Assembly (NCBI GenBank): GCA_009928985.1 | Contig: SABL01000003.1 | Span: 1-57,466, forward strand | Origin: Clostridia bacterium | GTDB lineage: Bacteria; Bacillota; Clostridia; Saccharofermentanales; UBA5734 | DNA: 57,466 nt | Direction: 5' to 3' | Shown here: positions 49,048-57,466 of the stretch, piece by piece | How the letters are laid out: every line of letters begins with the position of its first letter | How positions within the stretch are numbered: the stretch's first letter is position 1 | Position numbers and translations under genes: made by a program | Notes under the pieces: generated by a model | Told to the model about the DNA's origin: nothing | Database searches by the model: none | What the model saw: only the letters and a program-made list of their open reading frames with translations

Positions 49048-51732
49048 ATGGGCAAAGAACGCGTTTTTAATCAAGTCCTTGATTCCATCCCCGACCTGGT
49101 GTTCTACAAAGACCTCCAGGGCGTTTATCTGGGCTGCAATCGAGCATTTGCCGCATTCATCGGGTGCGACATCCTTGACGTCGTGGGCCAGACGGATCAT
49201 GACCTGTTCCCATCCGATTTGGCCCAGACTTTTGTTTCATTTGACCAGGCCATGCTGGCATCAGGCGACCCGCAATACAATCAGGAGTGGACCACGTTTC
49301 CTGATGGCCACCGGGTTCTGTATGACACACTCAAAGCCCCGATGCGCGACCGTGAAGGCCATTTACTGGGGATCTTGGGCATTGCCCGCGACATCACCAG
49401 CCAGGAGCTTGTCAAGCAAGAGCTCAAGACGACCCTGGCCAATTTCAGAACGTTCATCGAAACCATCGACGACATGATTTTCATCACGGACCTCAATGGC
49501 CGTGCCCTCTACATCAACCCAGCAGTAACCACCAAGCTGGGGCTGTCTTTGGCAGACCTCCAGGACATGCACCTGCTCGATGTTCATCCACCGGAATTGC
49601 GAGAGACGGCCGAGCAGATCTTCGCCGAGATGCTGGCCGGGCTAACAGAAGTCTGCCCGCTGCCTCTGGCCAGGAAAGATGGTGTGCGCGTCCCGGTAGA
49701 GACCCGCGTGTGGATGGGCCGCTGGGACAACCAGGACTGCCTCTTTGGCATTTGCAAAGACCTCAGCGGCGAACAGGAGGCCCTGCAGCGCTTTAACAAG
49801 ATTTTCCAGGTTAATCCAACGCCGATGATGATCACCACCATCCCCGAGGGCAGGATCCTCGATGTCAACGATGCCTTCATTGCCACGTTTGGTTACCGGC
49901 GGCTCGAGGCAATTGGTTGCCTGGTGTCGGAGCTGAGTTTTTTCACAACCGAGGAAGATGCCGACCGAGCCCAGGCGTATCTGTCGTCTGCTGAGCCTCT
50001 GATCCAGTATGAAATGTCTGTCAGGACCCGGTCAAACCAGATCCTGGTGGGCCAGATTTCCGGCGAGATCGTCAAAACACAATCAGAGGACCTGCGTCTG
50101 ACGGTGATGAATGACTTGACAGCGATCAAAAAGGCCGAAGAGAGTCTGCGCTACCAGGCCCAGTTCCACAACATGCTGATGAAAATCGCCACCGAGTACA
50201 TCAACGTGCCGCTGGATCATGTCTCTGATGCCATCAACAATGCCCTGCGCGAGATTGGGTTGTTTGTCGATGCGGATCGTGTTTATATTTTCGATTATGA
50301 TTTCCGGCGCCAGACCTGTTCCAATACCTATGAATGGTGCAACACGGACATCAATCCGGAGATTGACAATCTCCAGGAAGTCCCCCTGGCCGAAATCCCG
50401 GACTGGGCCAATGCCCATAAGAATGGCGTCAAAATGCAGATCGACGATGTCCTGGCGTTGCCAGCGGACAATGGAGTGCGCCAGATCCTGGAACCTCAGT
50501 CAGTCAAAAGCTTCCTGACACTGCCGCTCATGGCTGGCAATGACTGCATTGGCTTTGTCGGGTTTGATTCCTGCCGCCATGTCCGGATCTACAACAGAGA
50601 CGAAATCGGCCTGCTCACCTTGTTTTGCGAGATGCTCGTCAACATGCGCAACCGCCAGGAGCAGCAGCTGCGCCTGAAAAAAACCAAGGAGCAGGCCGAG
50701 ATGGCCAGCCGCTCGAAAAGCCAGTTCCTGGCCAACATGAGCCATGAAATCCGCACACCGCTCAATGCGGTCATGGGCTACCTTCAGCTCCTTGAGCAAC
50801 AGGAAGCTGATCCGGACAAAAGGCAGCTGATCGCCCGGATGTCTGACTCAGCCGATTCCTTGCTCAAGGTCATCAATGACATCCTGGATGTCTCGAAAAT
50901 CGAAGCCGGCAAGCTCCAGCTGGAACAGATCCCGTTCAACCTCGTGAAAACCCTGGAGACGATTGCCGAGCCCTTTGCCTTCGCCGCCCGGGGAAAAGGC
51001 CTCGACTTTTCCCTGGAAATATCCGATAACCTTCCCCGCGAGGTTCTGGGCGATCCCCTGCGCCTGCGCCAGATCGTCAATAATCTGTGCAGCAATGCCG
51101 TCAAATTTACGTTCTCTGGATTCGTCCGGGTAAAGGCTTATCTGTCTGGCCGGACAGATGAGTCCGCGATGGTTGAACTGTCCGTTGCCGATTCTGGACC
51201 TGGCGTCGCTCCGGATTTTCTAGCAAATATTTTCGAGCCATTCGCCCAGGAAGACAGCACTCTGCCGCGCCGCTTTGGTGGCACCGGTCTGGGCTTGTCG
51301 ATCAGCCACGAGCTGGCCCAGCTGATGCAAGGCCAGCTGCACGTTGAGAGCGAGCAGGGGAGGGGCAGTGTCTTCACCTTGTCACTTCCCTTGGCCATTA
51401 GCAGAATCAGACCGGCCCAAGCCAGCCCAGGTATCCCGGCCGATCCGGACATCACACCGCGCCGCCCCGTCAAGGCTGAGAACACGCCGTTCTGGCTGAC
51501 CCGCCACCAGTGGCAGACCTTTCTGAACCGAGAATACCAGCTCCTGGACCAAGGAGATTTTCAGGCGGCTGACGAGCTTTCGCGCATTGTTGAGGGGCGG
51601 GATTTTGAAGAATTGGATGATGGGCTCCAGGCGCTGGTGACGGCGACCAACCAATTTGATTTTGATCAGGCGCTCCTTATCGTCCAGGATATGATAAAAT
51701 CATTGGATGGAACAAAACCAGATGTCACCTGA
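49048..51732 (+). CDS. Multi-PAS/GAF soluble histidine kinase
   Basis: An 894-residue kinase without membrane helices. Three PAS domains follow one another (starting near residues 3, 128 and 250; for example SIPDLVFYKDLQGVYLGCNR), then a GAF domain (about 380-530), the phosphoacceptor helix SQFLANMSHEIRTPLNAVMG (His about 566) and a full ATPase domain (LRQIVNNLCSNAVKFT, DSGPGVAPDFL, RRFGGTGLGLSIS). A 90-residue helical tail follows, but no receiver, unlike typical hybrid kinases with this tail. Its likely partner is the HD-GYP response regulator whose gene overlaps its end by 26 bases. It should sense a cytoplasmic signal and control cyclic di-GMP breakdown. Confidence 0.9.
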   Translation: MGKERVFNQVLDSIPDLVFYKDLQGVYLGCNRAFAAFIGCDILDVVGQTDHDLFPSDLAQTFVSFDQAMLASGDPQYNQEWTTFPDGHRVLYDTLKAPMRDREGHLLGILGIARDITSQELVKQELKTTLANFRTFIETIDDMIFITDLNGRALYINPAVTTKLGLSLADLQDMHLLDVHPPELRETAEQIFAEMLAGLTEVCPLPLARKDGVRVPVETRVWMGRWDNQDCLFGICKDLSGEQEALQRFNKIFQVNPTPMMITTIPEGRILDVNDAFIATFGYRRLEAIGCLVSELSFFTTEEDADRAQAYLSSAEPLIQYEMSVRTRSNQILVGQISGEIVKTQSEDLRLTVMNDLTAIKKAEESLRYQAQFHNMLMKIATEYINVPLDHVSDAINNALREIGLFVDADRVYIFDYDFRRQTCSNTYEWCNTDINPEIDNLQEVPLAEIPDWANAHKNGVKMQIDDVLALPADNGVRQILEPQSVKSFLTLPLMAGNDCIGFVGFDSCRHVRIYNRDEIGLLTLFCEMLVNMRNRQEQQLRLKKTKEQAEMASRSKSQFLANMSHEIRTPLNAVMGYLQLLEQQEADPDKRQLIARMSDSADSLLKVINDILDVSKIEAGKLQLEQIPFNLVKTLETIAEPFAFAARGKGLDFSLEISDNLPREVLGDPLRLRQIVNNLCSNAVKFTFSGFVRVKAYLSGRTDESAMVELSVADSGPGVAPDFLANIFEPFAQEDSTLPRRFGGTGLGLSISHELAQLMQGQLHVESEQGRGSVFTLSLPLAISRIRPAQASPGIPADPDITPRRPVKAENTPFWLTRHQWQTFLNREYQLLDQGDFQAADELSRIVEGRDFEELDDGLQALVTATNQFDFDQALLIVQDMIKSLDGTKPDVT

Positions 51733-52906
51733 ATCTTTTCCCACGGCCAAGATCCTGATTGTCGACGATTATCCGGGCAATATCGACATCCTTTGCCAGG
51801 CTTTGCCGGAGTCCTATGAGCTCAGGACAGCCCTGAGTGGGCGGGAAGCACTTGATCTGCTCCAGCGGACCACTTTCTTGCCGGACTTGATCTTGCTCGA
51901 TGTCATGATGCCTGACCTTGATGGTTACGAGGTTTGCCGGATCCTGAAACAGGACGCCCGTTTTCGCGAGATTCCAGTCATTTTTGTCAGTGCCGTAGCC
52001 GATGTCCAGAGCAAAATCAATGGACTGAAAATCGGTGGTGTGGATTACATCACCAAACCCTACAATTTCAGGGAAGTCCAGGCCCGGATCGACATCCACT
52101 TGAAATTGCGCCATCTCAACCAGACGGTCACCGAGTCGAACCGCCAGCTTGAGGCTCTGGTCGAAACCAAGATCCAGGCCATTTCAGACACTCAGCTCGA
52201 GCTGATCTTCGCCTTGTCCAATCTGGTCACTTTGCGTGATCCCAGTACTGGCGGACATATCGAGCGTGTCCGTGACGTCATTCAGATTCTGGCGCAAGCA
52301 CTGGCGCAAGATCCTCGTTACAGTGGCCTGGTCGATGCCAGGTATATGGATCAGCTGATCAAGGCCAGCTCTTTGCATGACATCGGCAAAATCAGCGTGC
52401 CTGACCGGATCCTGGGCAAAACCGCCCCGCTCAATGAGCAAGAAGCAGCCATCCTGGCTGAACACACCCAGATCGGCGCCGCCACCCTCGCCGAGGTCTC
52501 TGCCCGCTTTCCCGGCAATTCCTTTATCGACATGGGCATCGACATGACGCACAGCCATCATGAACGCTGGGACGGCACAGGCTATCCTGACGGCCTCAAA
52601 GGCGACGCCATCCCGCTCTCCGCCCAGATCCTGGCACTTGCCGATACCCTCGACTATCGTTATGCCGAAGCACTGGGTGGCAAAGCCTGCCTGTCCCCGA
52701 TTGAAATGGACCAGCCGTTCCCACCTGCGACTGCAGGCAGTGCTGACGCGATCCGGAACGTCCGTGCCTGGATCGAAGCAGAGAAAGGCCGGGCTTTTTC
52801 CTCCTCGCTGGTCGAGACATACCAGACCGTTGCTGACAATATCGAAAACTTGTATATGCCAGCTGGGACGAGTTTTTTGAGACCCAGCCCGATAAAGGAA
52901 ACGTAA
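51707..52906 (+). CDS. Response regulator with HD-GYP phosphodiesterase domain
   Basis: A 399-residue regulator. The receiver is intact (ILIVDDYPGNIDILC, LILLDVMMPDLDGYE with Asp65, YITKPYNF), in contrast to the first HD-GYP protein of this operon. The HD-GYP domain has SSLHDIGKISVPDR and HHERWDGTGYPDGL, so phosphorylation by the preceding kinase should switch on cyclic di-GMP hydrolysis. The start overlaps the kinase gene; ATG 51722 five codons on is an alternative, and neither has a strong ribosome binding site. One base after its stop begins the DEAD helicase gene. Confidence 0.9.
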   Translation: MEQNQMSPESFPTAKILIVDDYPGNIDILCQALPESYELRTALSGREALDLLQRTTFLPDLILLDVMMPDLDGYEVCRILKQDARFREIPVIFVSAVADVQSKINGLKIGGVDYITKPYNFREVQARIDIHLKLRHLNQTVTESNRQLEALVETKIQAISDTQLELIFALSNLVTLRDPSTGGHIERVRDVIQILAQALAQDPRYSGLVDARYMDQLIKASSLHDIGKISVPDRILGKTAPLNEQEAAILAEHTQIGAATLAEVSARFPGNSFIDMGIDMTHSHHERWDGTGYPDGLKGDAIPLSAQILALADTLDYRYAEALGGKACLSPIEMDQPFPPATAGSADAIRNVRAWIEAEKGRAFSSSLVETYQTVADNIENLYMPAGTSFLRPSPIKET

Positions 52907-52907
52907 C

Positions 52908-54086
52908 ATGCAAATTGCCGACTCTTTTTCCGCCATGAACCTGTCCGAAGCCATCCACGCCGCCCTGGCCCAGGCCAACATCACGACGCCGACCCCGATC
53001 CAGGCCCAGACCATCCTGTCGATGATCGACTGGTATGACATCATCGGCAAAGCGCCGACCGGCACCGGCAAAACCCTGGCTTTCGGAATCCCGATCATGG
53101 AGCACCTCGATCTGTCGATCCAGGCCCCCCAGGCCCTGATCCTGGCCCCGACACGCGAGCTGGTCCTCCAGATCGTCGAAGAGCTCAAAAAGCTCTCTGC
53201 TTTCATGCCCCATGTCCGTTCAGTCGCCATCTATGGTGGTTCCAGCATCGGACAGCAGATTGAAGCCCTGCGCCAAAACCCCCAGATCATTGTCGCCACC
53301 CCAGGTCGCCTGATCGATCATCTTGGCCGCCGCACCATCCACCTCGACAAGGTCCAGACCGTGGTCCTTGACGAGGCCGACCGCATGCTCGATATGGGTT
53401 TCGTCCGCGATGTGAGAAAAATCCTCGACAAAATGCCCCGCGTCGGCCAGATCGCCATGTTTTCGGCCACCCTTTCCCGGGCCGTCATGGATATTTCCTG
53501 GATCTACCAGCGCGATCCCGTCGAGGTCACCGTCCAGGAGGACGAGGACAACAAGCCGCCGATCACGCAGTACAGCATCAATCTCGGCGGCCATGCCCGG
53601 GTCGAAACCATCGCCCATATTGTCAAGAAATTCCAGTATGAAAAGGTCATGGTATTCTGCAATACCAAGGGGATGGTCCAGGGCGTCGCCAAGCGCCTGA
53701 ACCAGGCTGGCTGCAAAGCCGATTGCATCCATGGCGATATTCGCCAGTCCCAGCGCGAAAAAGTCCTGGCCAGCTTCCGCAAGGGCCATCTGCCGGTCAT
53801 CGTCTGCACCGATGTCGCTGCGCGCGGGATTGACATATTTGGTGTGGACGCAGTCATCAACTATGATGTGCCGCTTGAAAATGAAAACTACACCCACCGC
53901 ATTGGCCGGACCGGCCGGGCGCACCATCCCGGTGTGGCCTATACGTTCTATGCTTTCCTCGACAAGATCCGCCTCGATGAGATCGTGCGCTTCACAAAAA
54001 CGCCGCTGACGCCATTTGACGCCGAGCGGCTGGAACCTTTGGCTGATGCTGTCGTGGATGTGGCAGAGGGCCTGGCTGGCGATTAG
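52908..54086 (+). CDS. DEAD-box RNA helicase
   Basis: A 392-residue ATP-dependent RNA helicase of the core type with almost no C-terminal extension. Motifs in order: Q motif (TPTPIQAQTI), I (GKAPTGTGKT), Ia (PTRELVLQ), Ib (TPGR), II (VLDEADRML), III (FSATL), IV-VI (MVFCNTKGM, VCTDVAARGIDI, YTHRIGRTGRAHH). It probably acts in ribosome assembly or mRNA turnover. AAAGGA precedes the ATG; it ends the HD-GYP/kinase operon, separated from it by one base. Its stop codon abuts the decayed glycosyltransferase gene on the other strand. Confidence 0.92.
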   Translation: MQIADSFSAMNLSEAIHAALAQANITTPTPIQAQTILSMIDWYDIIGKAPTGTGKTLAFGIPIMEHLDLSIQAPQALILAPTRELVLQIVEELKKLSAFMPHVRSVAIYGGSSIGQQIEALRQNPQIIVATPGRLIDHLGRRTIHLDKVQTVVLDEADRMLDMGFVRDVRKILDKMPRVGQIAMFSATLSRAVMDISWIYQRDPVEVTVQEDEDNKPPITQYSINLGGHARVETIAHIVKKFQYEKVMVFCNTKGMVQGVAKRLNQAGCKADCIHGDIRQSQREKVLASFRKGHLPVIVCTDVAARGIDIFGVDAVINYDVPLENENYTHRIGRTGRAHHPGVAYTFYAFLDKIRLDEIVRFTKTPLTPFDAERLEPLADAVVDVAEGLAGD

Positions 54087-55114
54087 CGGCGAGGTGACCG
54101 GTAGACAAACTCCCGCTGGGCAAAGAAGCTCAGCACATACAGCAGCCCGTCACCGACGATTTTCGCGATCAGGAGCGGCCAGCCCAGGACTTGGCTGAAC
54201 AATCGGATCAAGCTATAGCTTTCACAGCATGATGATCGAAGCCATCACATAACAACGGGCCAGTGCCTGACGGTGGTGGCTGCCCCGCGCAAAAACCAGT
54301 TTGTGGTTGAGGAAATAGTTAACCATGGAACTGACGATGCGTGCAGCAATGACCGTTGCCAGCAGATACCCCGTAATCACGCGCGACAAGCCATAGAAAA
54401 TGCCAAGATCGATCAGGCCGGCCGTCGAAACGAGGCAATGAAACGCAGCAGCAGGCCATAGATTTTCAGTGAGTCCCGGACTGGATTAAAATGCGATGAC
54501 CGGTTCTCTTCAATGTAGATCGTTTCGATTGGCACTTGAGAGACTTTGATCCCGTGCGTGCGGATCGCCAGGAGCTGGTTCATATCGCACTCGTATTGTT
54601 CACCCTTTAATTGCAGAAAGAGGCGCAGATGTCTGGCTGGCAGACCTCTCAGGCCTGTCTGCGTGTCGCGGATATCGATTCCGTTGATCGCCGCATAGAC
54701 CAGCCGCGTCAGGCGGTTGCCAAACTTGCTGCGGAGGGGCACGTCATCGGTGAATTCACGCACGCACAGAACCAATGCATCCGGATCCAGTGCCATGGCC
54801 TGGACGATTTTCCGGATGTCCTGTGGTTAGTGCTGGCCATCTGCATCCGCCGTGATGACACCATCATCCCCCAGTCCATGTTCCAGGATGTAATTCAAGC
54901 CGGACTTCAACGCCCGCCCCTTGCCCAAGTTCACCACATGCTTGACCACCGGTACGTTCAGCTTCCGGACCTCGGCAAACAAAGCCGCCGATCGACCCTC
55001 GCCGCCATCATCCACAACCACAATCCGCTCCAGCCCGGCCGCGCGCAAATCACGCACCAAAGCCACCAGCTTGTCATCAGGTCGATATGCAGGAATAAGC
55101 ACACAAGGTTGCAT
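54083..55114 (-). pseudogene. Decayed glycosyltransferase 2 - GtrA fusion gene
   Basis: Three lesions break this gene. The first 95 codons are a GT2 start (MQPCVLIPAYRPDDKLVALV, VVDDGGEG, TADADGQH) and end in an in-frame TAA right after the ADGQH metal motif. The frame resumes (PQDIRKIVQAMALDPDALV) to TGA at 54413, the later GT2 part. There the reading shifts one base into a GtrA-like membrane region (STAGLIDLGIFYGLSRVITG, VNYFLNHKLVFARG), which meets TGA at 54222; a second one-base shift restores CESYSLIRLFSQVLGWPLLI to the final stop at 54083. Intact, it would have been a polyprenyl-phosphate sugar transferase with flippase domain. GAGGA precedes the ATG. Confidence 0.8.
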
Positions 55115-55127
55115 TAAAAGTCCTCTT

Positions 55128-55160
55128 TGCCGAAAAAGGGACCCCGTCCCTTTTTCGGCA
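55128..55160. repeat. 33-bp palindromic repeat, copy 2
   Basis: TGCCGAAAAAGGGAC-CCC-GTCCCTTTTTCGGCA, identical to copy 1 except that the loop is CCC, meaning the element is inverted. It lies between the decayed glycosyltransferase gene and the DeaD-type helicase gene. Confidence 0.9.
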
Positions 55161-55214
55161 AAAATGAAAGCTTGACACGCGCAGATTGTAATAAATCACG
55201 TTATTCGATAAAAG

Positions 55215-55244
55215 TGCCGAAAATCGGACCCCGTCCCTTTTTGT
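55215..55244. repeat. Degenerate copy of the palindromic repeat
   Basis: TGCCGAAAATCGGACCCCGTCCCTTTTTGTTA keeps the centre and left end but has lost the right arm's CGGCA. It directly follows the helicase stop codon and could act as that gene's terminator. Confidence 0.7.
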
Positions 55245-56986
55245 TATTTTTGCTTCTCGGCGCGCACGGGGCGGCTGCCGATCTTGCGGCCGGTGAGGTT
55301 TTTGACGACCTCATCCGCGGCTTCCCTGGGGACGTCGACGAAGGTGTAGCGGCCGTAGATGGCGATGGCACCGATCTGCTTGCCAGTGAGGGAAGAGTGG
55401 GAGCAGACGGCTTTGACGATGTGCTGCGGCAGGACGTTGTCGTCAGAACCGACGTTGAGGAACAAGCGCGACATGCCGGCTTCGATTTTCTTGCCGCCGC
55501 GACTTTTTTTGTCATTGGCGTCGAACTTGCCCTTTTTCCCGCCCGCACGGTCGTCGTCGGCAACGAAAAAACCGGCTCGGCTGTTGTTGTAGCTCGACTG
55601 GTAGCGGTTGTTGCGGGCGATGTGTTCGAGATAGGGCACCACTGGCTCGATTTCCTCGGCCTGGTGGAATTGCTCGCCCATCGATAGGCGGAGCAGGGCT
55701 GCCGCCAGATCCGCCGTGGTGTAGAAAGAATCTGCCGGGCTTTCAACATTGAGGTCCTGGAGATATTGCTCAACTGCCTCGATATAATAAGCCAGGTCGT
55801 CGGCGCCGAGGCTGTCCTTGAGACCCTTGAGGATCGAGCTCACCCGGCTCTGCGTCACCTCGGTCAGGCTCGGCGGCTGGGCACAGACAATATTGGCCTT
55901 GGCATAATGCTGGATATTTTTCAGTTCAATAATTTCGCGGCCGACGACAAATGTGTAGGCCTTGCCCGAACGGCCGGCACGGCCTGTGCGGCCGATGCGA
56001 TGCACGTAATATTCCTCGTCCTGGGGCAGGTCGTAATTGATGACAACTTCAATATCGTCAACATCGATGCCGCGCGCAGCGACATCCGTGGCCACCAGCA
56101 AATCAACTTCGCCCGAGCGGAACCGGTTCATGACCCGCGTCCGGAGCGGCTGCTTCATGTCGCCATGCAGGGCCTCGGCCGCATAGCCGCGTGTGGCCAG
56201 TTTTTCGCAGACTTCATCGACTTTGCGCTTGGTGTTGCAAAAAACCAGCGCCAGCTTGATCCGTTCCGATTCGATCAGGCGGCACAACACCTCAAGCTTG
56301 TTTGATTCGCGGACTTCGATGTAGAACTGGCTGATGTTCTCAACCGCCAGCTGCTTCGGCGCGATCCGGACATGGACCGGGTCATGCAAATACTTCTGCG
56401 TCAGCTCGAGGATTGATTTCGGCATCGTCGCAGAAAAGAAGACCTTCTGGATCTCGGTTGGCGTCGACTCCAGGATCGTGTCGATGTCTTCCTTGAAACC
56501 CATGTTGAGCATTTCATCGGCTTCATCGAGGATGATCCCGGAAATGCTGTCCAGGCGCAGCGTCTTGCGGCGCATGTGGTCCATGACCCGGCCTGGTGTG
56601 CCAACGATGATCTGCGGCCGCTTTTTCAGGGCCAGGATCTGGCGGTCGATCGGCTGGCCGCCATAAACGGCCAGGATCCGGATGCCTTCCTTGTATTTGG
56701 CGACTTCGTGCATTTCATCAGCGATCTGGATCGCCAGCTCACGTGTCGGTGCCAAGATCAAAAACTGGACTCGGCTATCGTCGCGGTCCACCCGTTCAAT
56801 GACCGGAATACCAAAGGCACATGTCTTGCCCGTGCCGGTCTGGGCCTGGCCCAGCATATCCACGCCACCCAGGATATGGGGGATCGACTCGCTCTGGATC
56901 GGTGTTGCCTCCTCAAAGCCCATATCCGCAACTGCGCGCTGGATTTCGTACGATAAAGGTAAATCTTTAAAAGCTACTGTGTTCAA
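55244..56986 (-). CDS. deaD: DEAD-box RNA helicase DeaD/CsdA type
   Basis: A helicase of about 580 residues with a C-terminal RNA-binding domain. Motifs: ATPIQSESIP, QAQTGTGKTCAFG, PTRELAIQ, GTPGR, ILDEADEML, FSATMP, LVFCNTKRKV, VATDVAARGIDV, YYVHRIGRTGRAG. A DbpA-like RRM closes the protein (RLFLNVGSDDNVLPQHIVKA through FVDVPREAADEVVKNLTG). It should unwind structured RNA in ribosome assembly and cold adaptation. The track starts at a GTG without ribosome binding site; TTG at 56986 (MNTVAFKDLPLS) matches the family's usual beginning, but its ribosome binding site is also weak, so the start is uncertain. Confidence 0.9.
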   Translation of the reverse strand: MNTVAFKDLPLSYEIQRAVADMGFEEATPIQSESIPHILGGVDMLGQAQTGTGKTCAFGIPVIERVDRDDSRVQFLILAPTRELAIQIADEMHEVAKYKEGIRILAVYGGQPIDRQILALKKRPQIIVGTPGRVMDHMRRKTLRLDSISGIILDEADEMLNMGFKEDIDTILESTPTEIQKVFFSATMPKSILELTQKYLHDPVHVRIAPKQLAVENISQFYIEVRESNKLEVLCRLIESERIKLALVFCNTKRKVDEVCEKLATRGYAAEALHGDMKQPLRTRVMNRFRSGEVDLLVATDVAARGIDVDDIEVVINYDLPQDEEYYVHRIGRTGRAGRSGKAYTFVVGREIIELKNIQHYAKANIVCAQPPSLTEVTQSRVSSILKGLKDSLGADDLAYYIEAVEQYLQDLNVESPADSFYTTADLAAALLRLSMGEQFHQAEEIEPVVPYLEHIARNNRYQSSYNNSRAGFFVADDDRAGGKKGKFDANDKKSRGGKKIEAGMSRLFLNVGSDDNVLPQHIVKAVCSHSSLTGKQIGAIAIYGRYTFVDVPREAADEVVKNLTGRKIGSRPVRAEKQK

Positions 56987-57070
56987 ACTAACTCGACTTT
57001 CTCTGGGCAAAAGGCCTGCCCGCCGCCATTTTGCAATTTTAGCCCAGAGAATCTCAACGCTCCTGAGCAC

Positions 57071-57416
57071 ACCGCATCATTTGTCAATAAAATCGATCAA
57101 GAATAGCATAAAACAAACCGCTTGTCGAGCAAGTCGCAAAAAAGGCTCTTTGCTTATTACCGTGAAAAATCTGTAAAAAATCAGCTGATTCATCCAAGAG
57201 TGGTCCGGTGGGCAGCCAAGATTTGTGAAGCACCCAGGCTGGCTGCAAGTCTGGCACATTTTCCAGAAACTGGGCCTGACTTCGCGCCAAGTCCGGCACC
57301 CTGGTAGGAATTTTCCGTAAACAGGGTCGGCGCACCAAAACGGCAACAACTCCGGGAGGTGCGAAGTCGACTGCGGCTGTAAGCTTTGCTGATCTGCGAC
57401 TGGACTTTCCCCAAAG
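57071..57416. other. Gap at right end, no supported gene
   Basis: The track lists short ORFs on both strands here, but none has a ribosome binding site or a recognisable domain and several run through the palindrome at the end. A short CCCC-AAA-GGGG stem lies at about 57410-57419. Confidence 0.5.
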
Positions 57417-57462
57417 GGGCTCCGACATAGGGTTGGAAATTTCCAACCCTATGTCGGAGCCC
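57417..57462. repeat. Perfect 46-bp palindrome with no loop
   Basis: GGGCTCCGACATAGGGTTGG and so on to the centre GGAAA|TTTCC, then the exact complement back to GGAGCCC: 23 of 23 pairs, extendable by one G-T. It lies four bases from the window end. Confidence 0.9.
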
Positions 57463-57466
57463 TAAA

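Noticed and set aside
57084-57446. 120-aa reverse-strand ORF at the right end
   Set aside because: Its start runs through the palindrome, there is no ribosome binding site and no domain is recognisable.
1-57466. CRISPR array, prophage or integrative element
   Set aside because: No regularly spaced repeats, no phage structural or integrase genes, and the tRNA genes at 30.3-30.5 kb are not followed by an integrase or a repeated tRNA end.

Overview
The window reads as chromosomal DNA of an anaerobic, fermentative low-oxygen Firmicute of the Clostridia type. This rests on a four-gene [FeFe]-hydrogenase operon, strong AGGAGG-type ribosome binding sites, sigma-A-like promoters (TTGACA-17-TATAAT), bactofilin, and a SipW-type signal peptidase. 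Base composition is moderately GC rich, and the hydrogenase and alcohol dehydrogenase genes are strongly biased to C-ending codons. I cannot name a genus from sequence alone.

Layout. 1-3.9 kb: edge of a Tad-pilus-type DUF4320 gene, an intact IS1182-like element, a split chromate transporter pair and the remnant of its LysR regulator. 3.9-8.7 kb: L-rhamnose isomerase, its probable AraC regulator, and a trans-sulfuration pair (cystathionine gamma-synthase/lyase family plus MalY-type C-S lyase). 8.9-17.9 kb: housekeeping and envelope genes (cupin, GerMN/LysM lipoprotein, DUF1294, metallophosphatase, BrkB-like protein, RNA 2',3'-cyclic phosphodiesterase, bactofilin with polysaccharide deacetylase, CPA2 antiporter). 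17.9-21.2 kb: a self-contained redox operon (aldo/keto reductase, LacI repressor, Zn alcohol dehydrogenase) with a perfect LacI-type operator on its promoter.

21.4-27.6 kb is the most unusual part: a structured leader RNA, a small exported protein, a DUF5305-like membrane protein, a NarL-class two-component system, a second DUF1102/TasA-like exported protein, and a SipW-type (Ser-His) signal peptidase with a long C-terminal extension. It looks like a dedicated surface-protein secretion module. A second copy of the leader RNA precedes a secreted GDSL hydrolase at 32 kb.

27.7-39.4 kb: alanyl-tRNA editing protein, bS21, a hicAB module with a deleted toxin, tRNA-Leu and tRNA-fMet, phosphopentomutase, secreted GDSL hydrolase, a TspO-like membrane protein, a second ThpR, a Lon-family protease, SixA-like phosphatase and a nitrilase-family amidase. 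39.5-44.3 kb: electron-bifurcating [FeFe] hydrogenase operon (hydC-hndB-hydB-hydA order) preceded by a Rex-like palindrome. 44.4-57.5 kb: a flavin disulfide reductase, XRE regulator, TraB/GumN-like protein, shikimate kinase, an operon HD-GYP / PAS histidine kinase / HD-GYP / DEAD helicase, a decayed glycosyltransferase-GtrA gene, palindromic repeats, a DeaD/CsdA-type helicase and a perfect 46-bp palindrome at the right end.

Start codons were moved from the ORF track wherever a ribosome binding site argued for it. Most long antisense ORFs are shadows of GC-rich real genes. Family names come from recognising motifs by eye; no database search was possible.
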